From: Ehretia macrophylla
Lineage: Eukaryota; Streptophyta; Magnoliopsida; Boraginales; Ehretiaceae
Length of the DNA stretch: 64,000 bases
Direction of reading: 5' to 3'
Assembly: GCA_037974665.1 (NCBI GenBank)
Contig: CM075765.1
Coordinates: 6,329,501-6,393,500, forward strand
In this document: in pieces, positions 1 to 12,005 of the stretch
Numbering within the stretch: position 1 is the stretch's first letter
Layout: the number at the start of each line of letters is the position of its first letter
Position numbers and translations under genes: made by a program
The notes under the pieces: model-generated
Told to the model about the DNA's origin: nothing
The model's input: only the letters and a program-made list of their open reading frames with translations
The model's database searches: none

Positions 1-263
1 GGATCATTTCGGGTCTCATTTCACTATTTTGACCCTCAAAACGATAGAATTTGGCTAAAATCATGCTGCACAAGCTTGCTTTTTACTCAGAATTCCCTTT
101 TTACCTGAAAGAGTGATAAGATTTGTCAAAAATGGATATTGGTCATTATTCAAGATCATACTACATTGCATCAAAAGTATAAAAGTATTACATTTTTTCC
201 TAAGTTAAGATGCAAATGCAGTACAAAAACCAAGGTTTGAGTGCTGCAAATACAGTCACATCA
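1..263. other. unassigned AT-rich sequence at window edge
   Basis: No coding signal or repeat was recognised. The sequence has no match to the LTR that begins to match at about 264, so the 5' LTR there is truncated against it. It may be the flank of the gypsy element or the interior of the CACTA element whose end lies at 17308. Confidence 0.4.
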
Positions 264-866
264 AACGTGATATGTTGTAACTTATGTGTTTCAAATGGTT
301 TCAGGTTGAAGCTTATGAAACTTCATTTTACCCTTCTTCACTGAGCCTATTTATCTCACCCTCTTTAATCAATGTTACAAGTGTGCTCGGTGTTGAGTAT
401 ATACACGAGGAAGTTGTTAATGAGCTCAAGAATATGCCTTATGTTTGATATGTTCTAGTTGTCGAGAAATAATATTGTTAGTTGTTTGGTTTCATTATAT
501 AGAAGGCTTTGACGTTTATGTATTATATACACGATAAACTTGTCTTTCTTAAAGTCTTGTTGTTTTGTTGTATATATAGTTGGTCATGTTGGATCGTGAT
601 CACATCTAGCTAGGCTTATATCTTATCGCATGTTTATGATCAAGAATGCTTTAGTTTTGTAAGGGTTGTCAACTTTTTCCAAGTAAACGAATGTATGTTT
701 AGTGTATTCCGCTCAAGAGTGTTGGAATGTTGTATATATATATGACGTAGGCCTTTCAGGATGTATGTTGTGTTTTCTCTGTCTCGTTGGTTGTTCAGGA
801 GTTATAGTGTCCGTGTGTCGTTGCGACTGGGCTTGGTTTCTGAAGGGACCGGGTTTGGGCGTGACA
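264..866 (+). repeat. truncated 5' LTR of chromovirus 1
   Basis: It matches 16238-16798 almost throughout, including the terminal GGGTTTGGGCGTGACA. Only the last ~600 bp of the LTR remain. A short open frame at 702-911 lies wholly within the LTR and is not a gene. Confidence 0.8.
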
Positions 867-870
867 TTTG

Positions 871-882
871 TGGTATTAGAGC
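871..882 (+). other. primer binding site (initiator Met-tRNA type)
   Basis: TGGTATTAGAGC lies 4 bp after the LTR end. It differs by one base from the usual plant retrotransposon site TGGTATCAGAGC, which pairs with the 3' end of initiator tRNA-Met. Confidence 0.8.
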
Positions 883-1129
883 TTAGCTTGTCTAAGTGTA
901 AGCTAGGATAAGACCTTCGGTCTGTGTGTTATGTGATCCAATATGAAGTGTCGTGGCATGGTTATGTGTTTATGAGTATTTTGGGTGTTTATATGCATAA
1001 GGATGTGTTCAAAATGTGTATGAATGGAGTGTGATAAATTGAGTGCTAAATGATGTGTCAAATAGGTTCGGGTGTTTTTTATGAGAAAAAGATTGTTTTT
1101 GTTGTGTTCTTGTTTGATAATGACGCCAA

Positions 1130-1900
1130 GTAATGGTGGAGGATCATGAAGGCTCAATAGGATCAGCAACTCATTCTTTATCTATGGGTTCACTTTGTGA
1201 AGGCATTCAAGGCCAATTACATCTTTGCACTTGCTCGAGAAATGAAGGAGGAGGAGTTCCTGAACCTCAGGAAATACAATCTTTCGGTTGCTCGTTATGA
1301 GGCAAAGTTCATCAACTTATCCTAGTATGCGCCCGAGATGATGCACTTTACAGAGATAAGGATTCAAAGGTTTATTTGGGGGTTGAGGCCCGAAATTTAG
1401 GATAGTTTGGCTCCGCTTGAGTTTCCTGTTTTCAGTAAAGACTTTGAAGTAGCCTCTAAGGTGGAGAAGTGAAAGAGAAAGGTTATGCCAGAGCTGAGTC
1501 AACAATTTAAAAGGCCATTATAGCCATAAGGTCAGTAGAGGTCGTTCCAGCCACAGGGCCAGTAGAGGTCGTTCCAGCTGCAGGGCCAGAGTCAGAGTCA
1601 GATAAGGCTGACTGTTGCAAGAACCCAACCAAGTGGTTCGGGTGTGTTTTCAGCCCAGGGATCCTTAGGAAGAAGTACTACTAGTCAAGCTCAAGTGTGC
1701 TTCTTTTGTAATCGTAAAAGGTACCTTGAGAGCAACTGTTGGAGGAAGATCGAAAAGTGTATAAGCTACATGAGTAATCAATATCGAGCTAAGGATTACC
1801 CTAGGTTCCAGAATGTTCAGTGTCAATTTGCAGGTAAAGGCCATAGAAGGATGGCGGGAAGTGCACCCAATCAGTGTGTCTAGGCTTGGGTGTATGCATT
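1130..1900 (+). pseudogene. gag: gag remnant, chromovirus 1
   Basis: Gag forms the particle core and binds the element RNA. The capsid-like part is read from about 1175 (motifs FVKAFKANY, EEFLNLRKYNLSVARYEAKF, RFIWGLRPEI), and a zinc-knuckle region follows at about 1695-1800. The second knuckle has lost cysteines (CISYMSNQYRAKDYP). The N-terminal third present in the related gag at 12006-13225 is missing. In-frame stops occur after KFINLS and RPEI, and repeated Q/G-rich sequence near 1520-1600 looks locally duplicated. Confidence 0.75.
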
Positions 1901-2279
1901 GGAGGATGAGAAAGTGCCTGAGGCAGCAGTCGTGGTTAAAGGTATCTTCCTAATCCTTGATTAGTTGGTTAAAGTGTTGATTGATCCTAGTGCTACTCAT
2001 TCCTTTATTTTTATTCCTTGTGTGCAACGTGTTAAATTGTTAGTTGAGAAACTTCCATACCAATTAGAAGCTTTTATACCTATGGGTAGTAAGTACATCA
2101 CCAGTTAGTTTGTAAAGAATATAAGATTTGGATTAAGGATCAGGAGTTTTAGGTTGATCTAGTCTTGTTACCTATTCATGGCTACGAGGTTATTTTTTGG
2201 AATGAATTGGTTATCTAGGTATTATGCTCAAGTGTTTTGTCAAACCAAAGTGGTGAAGTTCTAATTACTGGGTTGCCCA
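1901..2279 (+). pseudogene. pol: aspartic protease remnant, chromovirus 1
   Basis: Retropepsin-type protease would cut the Gag-Pol polyprotein. The active-site strand reads VLIDPSATHSF with the Asp at 1983-1985; the usual D-S-G is D-P-S, so the catalytic triplet is damaged. VQRVKLLVEKLPYQLEAF follows as in the related element at 11640-12005. Frameshifts and stops lie between 2090 and 2270. Confidence 0.7.
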
Positions 2280-3404
2280 TTGGTAGAGGTAATGGAGAAC
2301 CGTGACTCTTTGAGGAATCTTCTCATTTCTTCAATAAAAGCTATCAAACTTGTGAGGAAGGGTTGTGATGGGTTTCTTGCTTATCTAATTAATAAGCCTT
2401 TTGATAAGTTGAAGTTAGAGGAGGTTCCAATTATTCAAGAGTATACTAGTGTCTTCCCTGAGGAATTACTAGGAGTACCACCGAGAGAGAGGTGGAGTTT
2501 GTGATCAATGTGCTGTCGGGGACTCAGCCTATGTCTTAAGCATTGTATCAGATGGCTCCTGCCGAGCTCTTGGAGTTAAAGGTTCAGTTGTAAGAGTTGT
2601 TGAGAAAATGGTTCATTCAGCCGAGTACATCGCCGTGGGGAACACTTGTGTTGTTTGTGAAAAAGAAAGATGGCACTTTGCGGCTTTGTATTGATTATCG
2701 GGGTTTGAAAAACCAAGTGACCATCAAGAATAAGTATCATTTCTCATTTATTGATGAGCTATTTGATCAGTTGCAGGGGGCGAAGATCTATTCCAAGTTT
2801 CATCTGAGGCAATGTTACCACCAACTTCGAATCAACAAGGATGATGTGCCGAAGTCTGCTTACTGAACATGGTATGGCCATTATGAGTTTGTGCTTATGC
2901 CTTTTGGTTTAACTAATGCACTTGCAGCTTTCATGGATCTCATGCATTAGGTATTCCAACCGTACTTGGATCAGTTTGTGGTGATCTTCATTGATGACAT
3001 CTTGGTATATTCGAAGACTGAGGCTGAACATGAACAACATCTTCGTCTGGTTCTGCAAAAGCTTCAACAATATCAATTGTATGCCAAATTCAGTATGTGT
3101 GAGTTTTGGCTTCAACAGGTGACTTTTCTAGGTCATATCATTTCTCAGCAGGGTATCATGGTAGATCCTGCAAAGGTTGAGGTTATTTCATCCTGGAAGA
3201 GACCGGAGAATATGACTGAGGTTCGTAGCTTCCTCAATTTGGCTGGTTATTACCGCAGATTTGTGAAAGACTTTTCAAAAGTTGCAAGGCCTCTCATGAA
3301 ACTAACCCAAGAGGGTATTAGTTTCGAGTGGAATAGAAATTGTGAGAACAGTTTCCAGGGATTGAAGAAGAGTCTGACTTTAGCCCTAGTTTTTGCATTG
3401 CCAT
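2280..3404 (+). pseudogene. pol: reverse transcriptase, chromovirus 1 (broken)
   Basis: RNA-dependent DNA polymerase. The N-terminal part runs from 2280 (SIKAIKLVRKGCDGFLAYL, EYTSVFPEELLGVPP). The fingers/palm have [18 protein letters not shown] at about 2691-2744 and the catalytic motif FIDD at 2987-2998. The thumb and connection read to about 3400 ([22 protein letters not shown]). Frame breaks occur near 2500-2597, at 2864 and near 2950, and a stop near 3404. The YxDD-type catalytic box is intact but the protein is not translatable as a whole. Confidence 0.88.
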
Positions 3405-3822
3405 AAGGGAGTCATAACTTTATTATCTATAGTGATGTTTCTAGAGAAGGTTTGGGTTGTATTATGATGCAGAATGGTCGGGTGATTGTTTATGCCTTTC
3501 GGAAGTTAAAACAATACGAGGGAAATTATCCGACTCATGATTTGGAGTTGATGGCTATTGTATTTGCTTTGAAGAAGTGGCACCATTATCTTTGGGGAAG
3601 CAGGGTCGAAATCTTTATGGATCACAAGAGTTTGAAATATTTGTTTTCCCAAAAGGAATTGAACATGAGACAAAGATGGTGGATGAAACTACTTGATGAT
3701 TATAATTGCACAATCAACTATGTGCCAGGAAAGGTCAATGTGGTAGCAGACGCCTTTAGCCGAAAGGCTAGTATTGCTTGTATGGCGGTCAAGGAGTAGA
3801 AGTTACTGAAGAAGGCTAGTAT
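3405..3822 (+). pseudogene. pol: RNase H, chromovirus 1 (broken)
   Basis: RNase H removes the RNA template during reverse transcription. The first strand is [13 protein letters not shown], corresponding to the usual TDASxxGLG box. It is followed by [35 protein letters not shown] and [10 protein letters not shown], the usual gypsy RNase H landmarks. Stops occur at 3404 and about 3799. Confidence 0.85.
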
Positions 3823-5101
3823 GTGAAAGCGGGAGTTGACTCAAGTGAGTATTTTGTTTGCGAACTTGCAGATTCAGTCGTTGTTATCCGAGAAGCTCAA
3901 CATTTAGATCAGTGGCTTCAAAAGATCTCTGAGGGTAAGCCTAAATTCAAGATTTATGAGGATGGTGTGTTACGGTTTCATGCCCGAGTTTGTGTTCCGA
4001 ATGATTCGAATTTGAAGATAGAAGTTTTAGAGGAAGCCCTTAACTCTAAGTACACTATCCATCCGGGAAGGAATAAGATGTATTGAGACTTGAAACAACA
4101 TTATTGGTGGAACAACATGAGAAGGGATGTAGCGGAGTTTGTATCTCGGTGTTTGACTTGCCAAAGGTTCAAAGCAGAGCATCAACGACCGGCTGGTTTG
4201 CTTCAACTGTTGATGATCTCCAGTAGAAATGGGAGCATGTGACTATGGACTTTGTCACAGACTTGCTGAGATCACCAAGGAGTTGTGATGCAATATAGGT
4301 TATGGTTTATCGATTAACCAAGACTACTCACTTCATACCAATGAATAACCAGGATAGTTTTGAGAAGTTAGTAGATTTGTATGTTGCTAAATTGTGAGAT
4401 TTCATGGGGTTCTAGTCAGTATTGTATCATATAGAGATCCTCAGTTTACTTCCAGATTCTGGCAGCGTTTGTAGGTAGCTTTGGGTACCAAATTGAACTT
4501 CAGTACATCTTATCATCCTTAGTCAGAGAGGACAATTCAGATTCTTGAGGATATGTTGAGAGCTTGTGTTATGGACTTCAGAAAGAGTTAGGAGAAATAC
4601 TTGTCATTGGTGGAGTTAGCTTATAACAATAGTTACCAATTGACTATTGGGATGGCTCCGTATGAGACGTTGTATGGTCGTAAATGTCGGTCTTCGTTGT
4701 ATTAGGACGAGGTTAGGGAGATGAAGGTTATTGATCTATCCTTGTTGCCAGAACTTGTGAATACCATTGAGAATGTCCGTCTCATTTGTCAAAGGATGCT
4801 TACAGCTCAAAGCAGGCAAAAGAGTTATGCTGATAAGAGAATGCAGGATTTGGAATTTAAGGTCGGTGATCGGGTATTCTTGAAGATCTCTCCTCGTAAG
4901 GGTATTGTTCGGTATGGTAAACGTGAGAAGCTGAGGCCGAGGTACGTAGGGCCGTTTGAGATCGTTAGCAGAGTTGACAAGTTGGCTTATCGGTTGGCTT
5001 TACCACCAAGTCTGTCTAAGGTTCATGATGTCTTTTATGCATCTATGATGCAGAAGTATCACCCAGATTCTTCTTATGTACTTGAGGCGGATCTGTTGTA
5101 G
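3823..5101 (+). pseudogene. pol: integrase, chromovirus 1 (broken)
   Basis: Integrase joins the DNA copy to the chromosome. The HHCC zinc-binding region lies at about 4040-4200 (HPGRNKMY, then a stop, then [17 protein letters not shown]). The catalytic core at 4210-4720 is interrupted by stops and frameshifts (YRLTKTTHFIP, STSYHP). The C-terminal part is open at 4721-5101: KVGDRVFLKISPRKG, then the GPY/F-type module RPRYVGPFEIVSRV and VHDVFYASMMQKY. The reading frame ends at a stop at 5099-5101. Confidence 0.85.
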
Positions 5102-5303
5102 GTTAGTGGAGATTTAACTTATGAGGAATGACCTATTCGTATTCTGGATCAGTCAACTCGGGAGCTGTGTTCGAAAGAGATTCCGATGGTTAAAGTCTTG
5201 TGGTATTATCATGGGTTTGAGGAGGCTACTTGGGAAAGACAGGATCAGATTGAGCAGCAGTATTCAGAGTTGTTCAGCAGAGAATGTAAGAATTTTGTGG
5301 TTC
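5102..5303 (+). pseudogene. chromodomain-like integrase tail, chromovirus 1
   Basis: Downstream of the integrase the frames read LTYEE, PIRILDQSTRELCSKEI, PMVKVLWYYHGFEEATWER and QIEQQYSELF. That is the standard C-terminal sequence of plant chromoviruses, thought to guide insertion into heterochromatin. The segment WYYHGFEEATWE is the chromodomain core. At least one frame change separates it from the integrase. Confidence 0.75.
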
Positions 5304-5313
5304 AAATTGTTTT

Positions 5314-5326
5314 AAGAGGGGAAAAA
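5314..5326 (+). other. polypurine tract, chromovirus 1
   Basis: AAGAGGGGAAAAA directly precedes TGTGAGACTCGAG, the start of the 3' LTR. It is the expected plus-strand primer position. Confidence 0.85.
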
Positions 5327-6333
5327 TGTGAGACTCGAGCATGCATTTCATGTGCATTTATTTACTTTAAACAATATTTGAAAGTAATATGTGCAAATTA
5401 TGTGTTTATTTATTTTATTACATAATATGTGCATTTAAATTACATATGTCAACGGATTACTTGGCATTTGACTTATTTTGAATTATATATATACCATACA
5501 TACATATATACATATAAACATAGACATATTTTGCAAGCCTACCATTCTTGACTATCTTTGACTTAGCATATTTGACTTATATTGACTATTTTACATTATA
5601 TACTATAGATACACAGAATATAACATAACAAAACAATAAACATAAGCAAAGAAAGCTCTAGATTCAGCTAGAACAAGTGAGAAAAAAAAGAGCCGTGAGG
5701 AAGAAGAAGGAAAAAGGAAGAAGAAAATAGAGGAATAAGAAAGAAAGAAGAGGAAATTAGTTGATTTTGAGCTCTATCTTGCTTGTTTTTGTCATTTCTT
5801 GCATTTTCCAACAATTTTAGGTGAGGAATTTTCAAGTCTTGCATGTTTAATGTTTATGTTGTTTTTGGAAATGCTACATGGACATGAATATATGTTAAGG
5901 TAATGGTTTAAGAGCTATATATATGCAATAGAACTTGTTTGTGGCAATACAAGTGTTATAACCTAACTTTAATATGTTAGAAGTTGAGAATTTTAGCTAG
6001 CTTTAGTGCTTATGATTATATATATGTGTTTGTGGTATGATTTCATAGCTTTGGTGTGAATTTGGTAGAGTTTGGGGTTAATTTTGATTATTTTTTAAAA
6101 TTTCAGCAAAGGTGCAATTTTAGTGTTTGGCTTTTTAATCTTGTTTCATGCCTAGTTATACTATTGTAATGTGCTTATATTGCATTGTAGTTGGTTACTA
6201 TGTTGGTTGTGCTAATGTTTTGGATTGTAGAGCTTTATAAAGTGGTTAAATGATGACTAAATATTGGTTGTGTTAAGAATTGTATAGTGATATGACATTG
6301 AAAATGGCTTATTTAATGGTTAAATGTTGGTGT
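5327..6333 (+). repeat. 3' LTR of chromovirus 1, first part
   Basis: Starts TGTGAGACTCGAG after the polypurine tract and runs to the insertion point. The last five bases, GGTGT at 6329-6333, are repeated at 15713-15717 on the far side of the nested element: a 5-bp target-site duplication. Confidence 0.85.
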
Positions 6334-8583
6334 TGTCATGCCCCAACACGACCCCACTTATGATCAAGTCAAGACGTGACATAATTTCGGCGTTATAACA
6401 TTTGTAATACGGACTCATAACCCAAAACCCGTTCAACCTTCAAACAATCCACAATCAACTAACACTTCATAAAACCACAAGGTAACTAATACATTCCATA
6501 CTTCAACCATCCAACATTAAACCAAAGTATAATACCTTTGTCTCAACCACTTTTGGCAAACCATAATATAGATATATTCAAAATAGATTACCAAGCTAGC
6601 TTAAGCCTAACAATGTATACATATTCAAAATAGACTAACTAAGCTAGCATTAAATACAAACCAAGCTTACATTGATCATTCAACAAAAACTATAAACTAC
6701 CAACATAAAGTAAGCTACAACATTGCATATACATAGGTTCAAGTCTTTCATACATTACAACATAAACACTAAATAACATGAGAAGAATCCAAGCAAGCAC
6801 TCAAGGGTGGGGCTCTTGAGCATAAGGCTCAACCTCAACCTCTTGAGGCACGAACACTAGCTCCGGCTCAGGCTCACCTAAAATGTTAGCAAAGAGGGTG
6901 AGTTTTCACCAACTCAGTGAGTGTGAAATGGGAGATTTTGAAAACATTTAACACCCTTTTTGAAAACGCACTTGGAACAATGGTGCACAATAAACACCAA
7001 TAGCTCAAATAATGCAAAGTAAGTAACCAATCAATAAGGATACGCTAACATTTATTTATGCCGTTTCTTATACTGCCATCAAGAACTCTACCGACTTCTT
7101 ATCTCTCCCAATGATACAATTCGGAAGTACCCAAACTAGACCCGCACCCCATGAACATTCTCCAATCATGCGAGATAGGGGATAGAACATGATAGTCATG
7201 CCAATGCAACCCGACAAGTCCGATACCGCCCAAGGTGACACAACCCTATCATGCCTCACAAACATTTAACACTTAACATTCTGAGAGAACAACAAAGTAG
7301 GTTGTCTTCCGACACTACAACATTTAACACTTCAACATTTAACAACCACCAATTCAATACTTAACCTTGCAACACTTAGCAAATCAACACTTAGAACACA
7401 TTGATTAGGTAACAAAGTAGGTTACCTAACCTCAAGCATACACAACCGTAAATTAACCACTTTTGATCCTACTTGACTCTAACTCAAGCTCTAACAACAA
7501 TTACAACACAAAGGAATGCAAACAACATTCAATTCAACTCCTAGCAACATCAAAGCCAACTTTTAGCGACATATCTATCAATTACGCAACCAAAAAACCC
7601 CCAAACCACCTCCTACCAATTAAACACTAAAGTATGCACCTAAACCACCCCGAGGGCAGCCCAAAAGCCATCCAAAATCAGCCGAAACAGCCCGACAACC
7701 CACTGCTAGGCGGCTGGAAAATTTCAGCCATCAACCATTCACCATTTCACATTATAAACTGCTCCTACCATGCATTATAAGTACAACCTAGCATATACAT
7801 CTCATATAAAGCAATGAATTACAATTCAATCTCAAATTTTAGCTAAAAACTCAATAAACAATATTTATAACAAAACTATATCAAGCCACCGATTAAATTA
7901 GCTAGAATCTAACCATGTTGTACTAAAGCACCAATCTAGCAAGAATCATAAACCATTACAACCATATAACATCTATATATGCAATTTCAAAACTTTGACA
8001 CAAACTTTAATTTTAAGATCTAGTTTTTCCATCACCTTATATGGAAAGAAAGGTTGGAAATAGGTAGAGCACACTTAGAATAGGCAAAAACAAGCATTGA
8101 ATGGATGCAAAAGGCCTTGAATCAACTTTCTTTCTTCAATTTTTTCTTGAAACCCTTGAAAAATACTATTCCTCTCTATCCTCAAGGTCACGGCTGAATA
8201 GGGGAAATTTTGGGGGATTTTTGCTCTTATTTTGCATTATATTAGCTTAATTTACTAAGTCAAAGGAAGGCCAAAAGTCATTGCAAGAATATAGAGTCTA
8301 AATAACTAAGTTAGCCTTCATTTTTGCTTCATTTTTCAAGTTAAACCTTCTAGCAATATTTAAGATTATAAAACACTAGTTTAAGCATATTATTTCATGT
8401 AATTAAAAGTATACTACTTAATTTAGTCAAAGAAGATGAAAAGTCGTCAAAAATGCAATTCAAATGGAATTAAAATGCACATTTAACTTAATATCATTTA
8501 GTAAATCACATATATGCACATATATTAATTCAAATAACATATAAAGCAAGTGAAACCACACAATTAGAGACTCGGGTCTCACA
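6334..8583 (-). repeat. 3' LTR of chromovirus 2 (2,250 bp)
   Basis: Starts TGTCATGCCCC and ends GGGTCTCACA on the + strand, so TG...CA on either strand. It is homologous along its length to 13462-15712. It contains the conserved LTR block (about 7050-7300) described in the findings. Confidence 0.9.
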
Positions 8584-8596
8584 TCTTTCCCCTTTA
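8584..8596 (-). other. polypurine tract, chromovirus 2
   Basis: TCTTTCCCCTTTA on the + strand is a purine run on the - strand, directly upstream of the 3' LTR. Confidence 0.85.
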
Positions 8597-8599
8597 AAG

Positions 8600-8974
8600 A
8601 AATTTTGTCCTCAAAATTCTTACTTGCTACTCGCTACAAATCTGGATACTGCTGCTCAATCTGATCTCTTCTCTCCTAAGTAGCTTATTCTATGTCATGA
8701 TGATTCCACAATACTTTAACCATAGGAATTCTCTTTGATCTCAACTCTCGATCCTTCTAATCTAGGATACGGATTAGTTTTTCCTTATAAGATAAATTTT
8801 TACCAAGCTGTAACGGCTCTAGTTCTAATATATGAGAATGATCTGGATAATACTTCCTCAGCATAGATACATGGAAGACATAATCAATATTGGAGAGATT
8901 ATGCGGTAAAGCCAACTAATATGCCAATTTGTCAACTCTGCCCACAATCTCAAACGGCCCAACGAACCTCAAAC
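8600..8974 (-). pseudogene. integrase C-terminus and chromodomain-like tail, chromovirus 2
   Basis: Read in mixed - strand frames: RFVGPFEIVGRVDKLAY (GPY/F module), VFHVSMLRKYYPDHSH, LSYKEKLIRILD and IPMVKVLWNHHDIE. These match the same region of chromovirus 1 and plant chromovirus tails in general. Several in-frame stops are present. Confidence 0.75.
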
Positions 8975-9892
8975 TCAACTTACCACCTTACTATGATGAA
9001 CAAAGCCCTTATGAGGAGATATTTTCAAGAAGACTTGATCTCCAACCTCAAACTCCAAATCCCATCGGCGTTTATCAGTATAACTCTTATATCTTCTCTG
9101 AGCTGTCAGCATTCTCTGCCTGGTCAGATGTACATTCTCAATTTTTTCTAGAAGTTCTGGCATCAAAGTTGGATCAACAACCTTCATCTCTCCTACCTCA
9201 TCCCAGTACAAATGTGATCGATATTTACGCCCATATAAAGCTTCATAAGGTACCATACCAATAGTAGCTTGGTAACTATTGGTATAGACAAACTCGGCTA
9301 GTGGAAAATGTTTCTCCCAGCTCTTTCCGAAGTCTAACATGTAAGCTCTCAGCATATCTTCTAGAATCTGTACAGTTCTCTCCGATTGACCATATGTTTA
9401 GGGATGATAAACAGTACTAAAGTTCAACTTAGTACGCAATGTTGCCTGTAGGCACTGCCAGAATCTGGATGTAAACCAAAGATCTCGATCAGATACAATA
9501 CTTGCCGGAACCCCATGGAGTTTTACAATGTTAACCACATAGAGATCCGTCAACTTCTCAAGGTTATCGTGTTTATTCATTGGAATAAAATGAGAAGTCT
9601 TAGTCAATCGGTCCACCACAACCCATACTATGTCAAACCCTCTTGGTGACCTCAACAAATCAGTGATAACGTCAATCGTAACATGTTCTCATTTCCATTC
9701 AAGTATTGCCAACGACTGAAGTAACCGTGCATGTCATTGATGTTTTGTTTTAACCTGTTGACAAGTCAAGCATCTAGATACAAACTGAGCAACGTCTCTC
9801 TTCATGTTATTCTACCAATAATGCTGTTTCAAATCTTGGTACATCTTGTTTTCATTGGGATGAATTGTGAGCTTCTTCAAGAATTCTTTTCC
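8975..9892 (-). pseudogene. pol: integrase core, chromovirus 2 (broken)
   Basis: Open pieces at 8975-9355 and 9398-9658 (- strand) carry [35 protein letters not shown] and PYEALYGRKYRSHLYWDE, the usual order of the gypsy integrase core, then FEVGDQVFLKISPHKGF. The Asp of VSDRD is the second catalytic Asp. The zinc-binding N-terminus (about 9700-9890) is badly decayed. Stops separate the pieces. Confidence 0.85.
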
Positions 9893-10614
9893 TCAGATTT
9901 GGTTCATTGGGAATAAATACCCTGTTCCGAAACCTAACCACACCATCATCATATAATTTGAAGTCTGATTTATCATCCTTGATCTGATCCTTGATTTTTT
10001 TTGAAGCTGCTTATCAAGTTGCTGAGTTTCTCGAATATGAGACAAAAATAATGGTTGAATTTGCAAGTGTGCACACATCACTCCAACTTGAGTCAGCTCC
10101 GGTTTCCAATAACTAGTTTCTTCCAGCAACTCCCACTCTTTGATTGCCAACATCACAATGCTCGCCTTTTGGCTAAGAGCATCTACCACAACATTAGCCT
10201 TCCCAGGCAAATAATTGATAGAACAATTATAATTATCCAGAAGCTTCATCCATCTTCTCTGCCTCATATTCAATTCCTTCTAAAGAACAAGTACTTCAAG
10301 CTTTTATGATTAGTGAAGATTTCAAACTTATTGCCCCAAAGATAGTAACGCCATTTTTTCAAAGAAAATACTATGGCTGCCAACTCCAGATCATGAGTCA
10401 GATAGTTTTCCTCATATGGCTTTAACTTCCAAGAAGCATAGGCAATTACCCGACCATTTTGCATAAGCACACATCCCAAGCCCTCCTTTGATGCATCACT
10501 GTAGATAACAAGATTATATGTTCCCTTTGGTAAAACAAGTATTGGAGCGGAAGTCAACCCCTTTTTCAACTCTTGGAAACCATTTTCACACTTCTTATCC
10601 CACACAAAGCTCAT
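9893..10614 (-). pseudogene. pol: RNase H, chromovirus 2 (one frameshift)
   Basis: Two overlapping - strand frames, 10270-10614 and 9893-10273, together cover RNase [55 protein letters not shown], then MNMRQRRWMKLLDNYN and VVVDALSQKASI. The catalytic box SDASKEGLG is close to consensus. A frameshift near 10270 separates them. Confidence 0.87.
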
Positions 10615-11639
10615 TTTTTCTAAGTTAGTTTAGAAAGTGGTCTTGCAATCTTAGAGAAGTTCTTCACAAATCTGCGGTAGTAACCCACTAATCCAAGGAA
10701 GCTACGAACCTCCATCACGTTCTCCAGCCTTTTCTATGACATCATAACCTTAATCTTAGCGGGATCCACTGAAATACCCTATTTTGTAATCACATGACCT
10801 AGAAAAGATATATGCTACAACCAGAATTCACATTTACTAAACTTTGCAAACGATTGGTGTTGTTGAACCTTCTGCAGAACAAGTCGCAGATATTGCTCAT
10901 GCTCAGATTCAGTCTTAGAATATACTAAGATATCATCAATGAAGATTACCACAAACTAATCCAAGTATGGTTGGAATACTAGGTGCATAAGATCAATGCA
11001 ACAGGGAATAACTACGAATTCATAATGCCCATACTGAGTTCTGAAAGCAGACTTTGGCACATCCTCTTTATGAATCCAGAGCTAATAATATCCTTGGCTC
11101 AAGTCAAATTTAGAGTAAATCTTAGCTCCCTGCAATTGATCAAACAACTCATCAATATGTGGCAAAGAATATTTGTTCTTGATTGTCACCTGATTCAATC
11201 CCCGATAATCAATGCATAACCTCAAAGTGTCATCTTTCTTTTTCACAAATAATACAGGTGCTCCTCACGGTGATAAACTCTGTCGAATAAAACCTTTCTC
11301 TAATAACCCTTGCAACTGGATTTTCAACTCTTTAAGCTTTGTTGGTACCATATGGTATGCTGATCTAGAGATTGGTTGGGTACCTTGAAGTACATTAATT
11401 ACAAACTTTATATCTCTCTCTAGCGGCAGTCTTGGAAACCCATCGAGAAATACATTTGGATATTCTCGAACTATCGAAACTTCCTCCAGCTTTAGCTTAA
11501 CAAATGGCTTGTTAATAAGATAAGCTAGATAACCTGAACACCCTTTTCTCACCAGCTTAATAGCTTTGGCTGATAAGATGATGAAACTCTTCGAAGCACT
11601 ATGGTTTCCCGCTACTTTAACCATTGGCTGCCCTGGCAA
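10615..11639 (-). pseudogene. pol: reverse transcriptase, chromovirus 2 (broken)
   Basis: The N-terminal part is open at 11265-11639 (SAKAIKLVRKGCSGYLAYL, REYPNVFLDGFPRLPLERD). Downstream are [14 protein letters not shown] and the catalytic FIDD at 10932-10943, then [22 protein letters not shown]. About 30 nt are missing between EFVVIPC and IDLMHLV compared with chromovirus 1. Multiple stops are present. Confidence 0.87.
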
Positions 11640-12005
11640 CTAAAACTTCACAGCCTTTGTTTTACAATTCAACTGAGCATCATATTTTGCAAGCCAATCC
11701 ATACCTAGCATAACTTCATAGTCTTGTATTGGAAGTAAGATAAGGTTAGCTGGAAACTCCTGACCTTTAATTTGAATCTTACAATCTTTGCATGCCATTT
11801 TAGTTACAAATTTATTGTCCAAAGGTGTGCTAACCTCAATCTTATAAGGTAACTTCTCATATTGCATATTTACACGTTGCACACAAGTAGGTGTAATAAA
11901 GGAATGAGGAGTACCATAATCAATCAACACTTTAACCAATTGATTGAAAATAAGAAAATTACCCTCCACAACTGTCGCTGCCTCCGACAACTCCTCCATG
12001 TCCAC
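11640..12005 (-). pseudogene. pol: aspartic protease, chromovirus 2
   Basis: The longest uninterrupted protease frame in the window (121 residues). The active site reads VLIDYGTPHSF, so the usual D-S-G-A is D-Y-G-T. A second landmark is VMLGMDWLAKYDAQLNC near the C-terminus, typical of plant gypsy proteases. The Asp is kept but the neighbouring Ser is Tyr, so activity is doubtful. Confidence 0.82.
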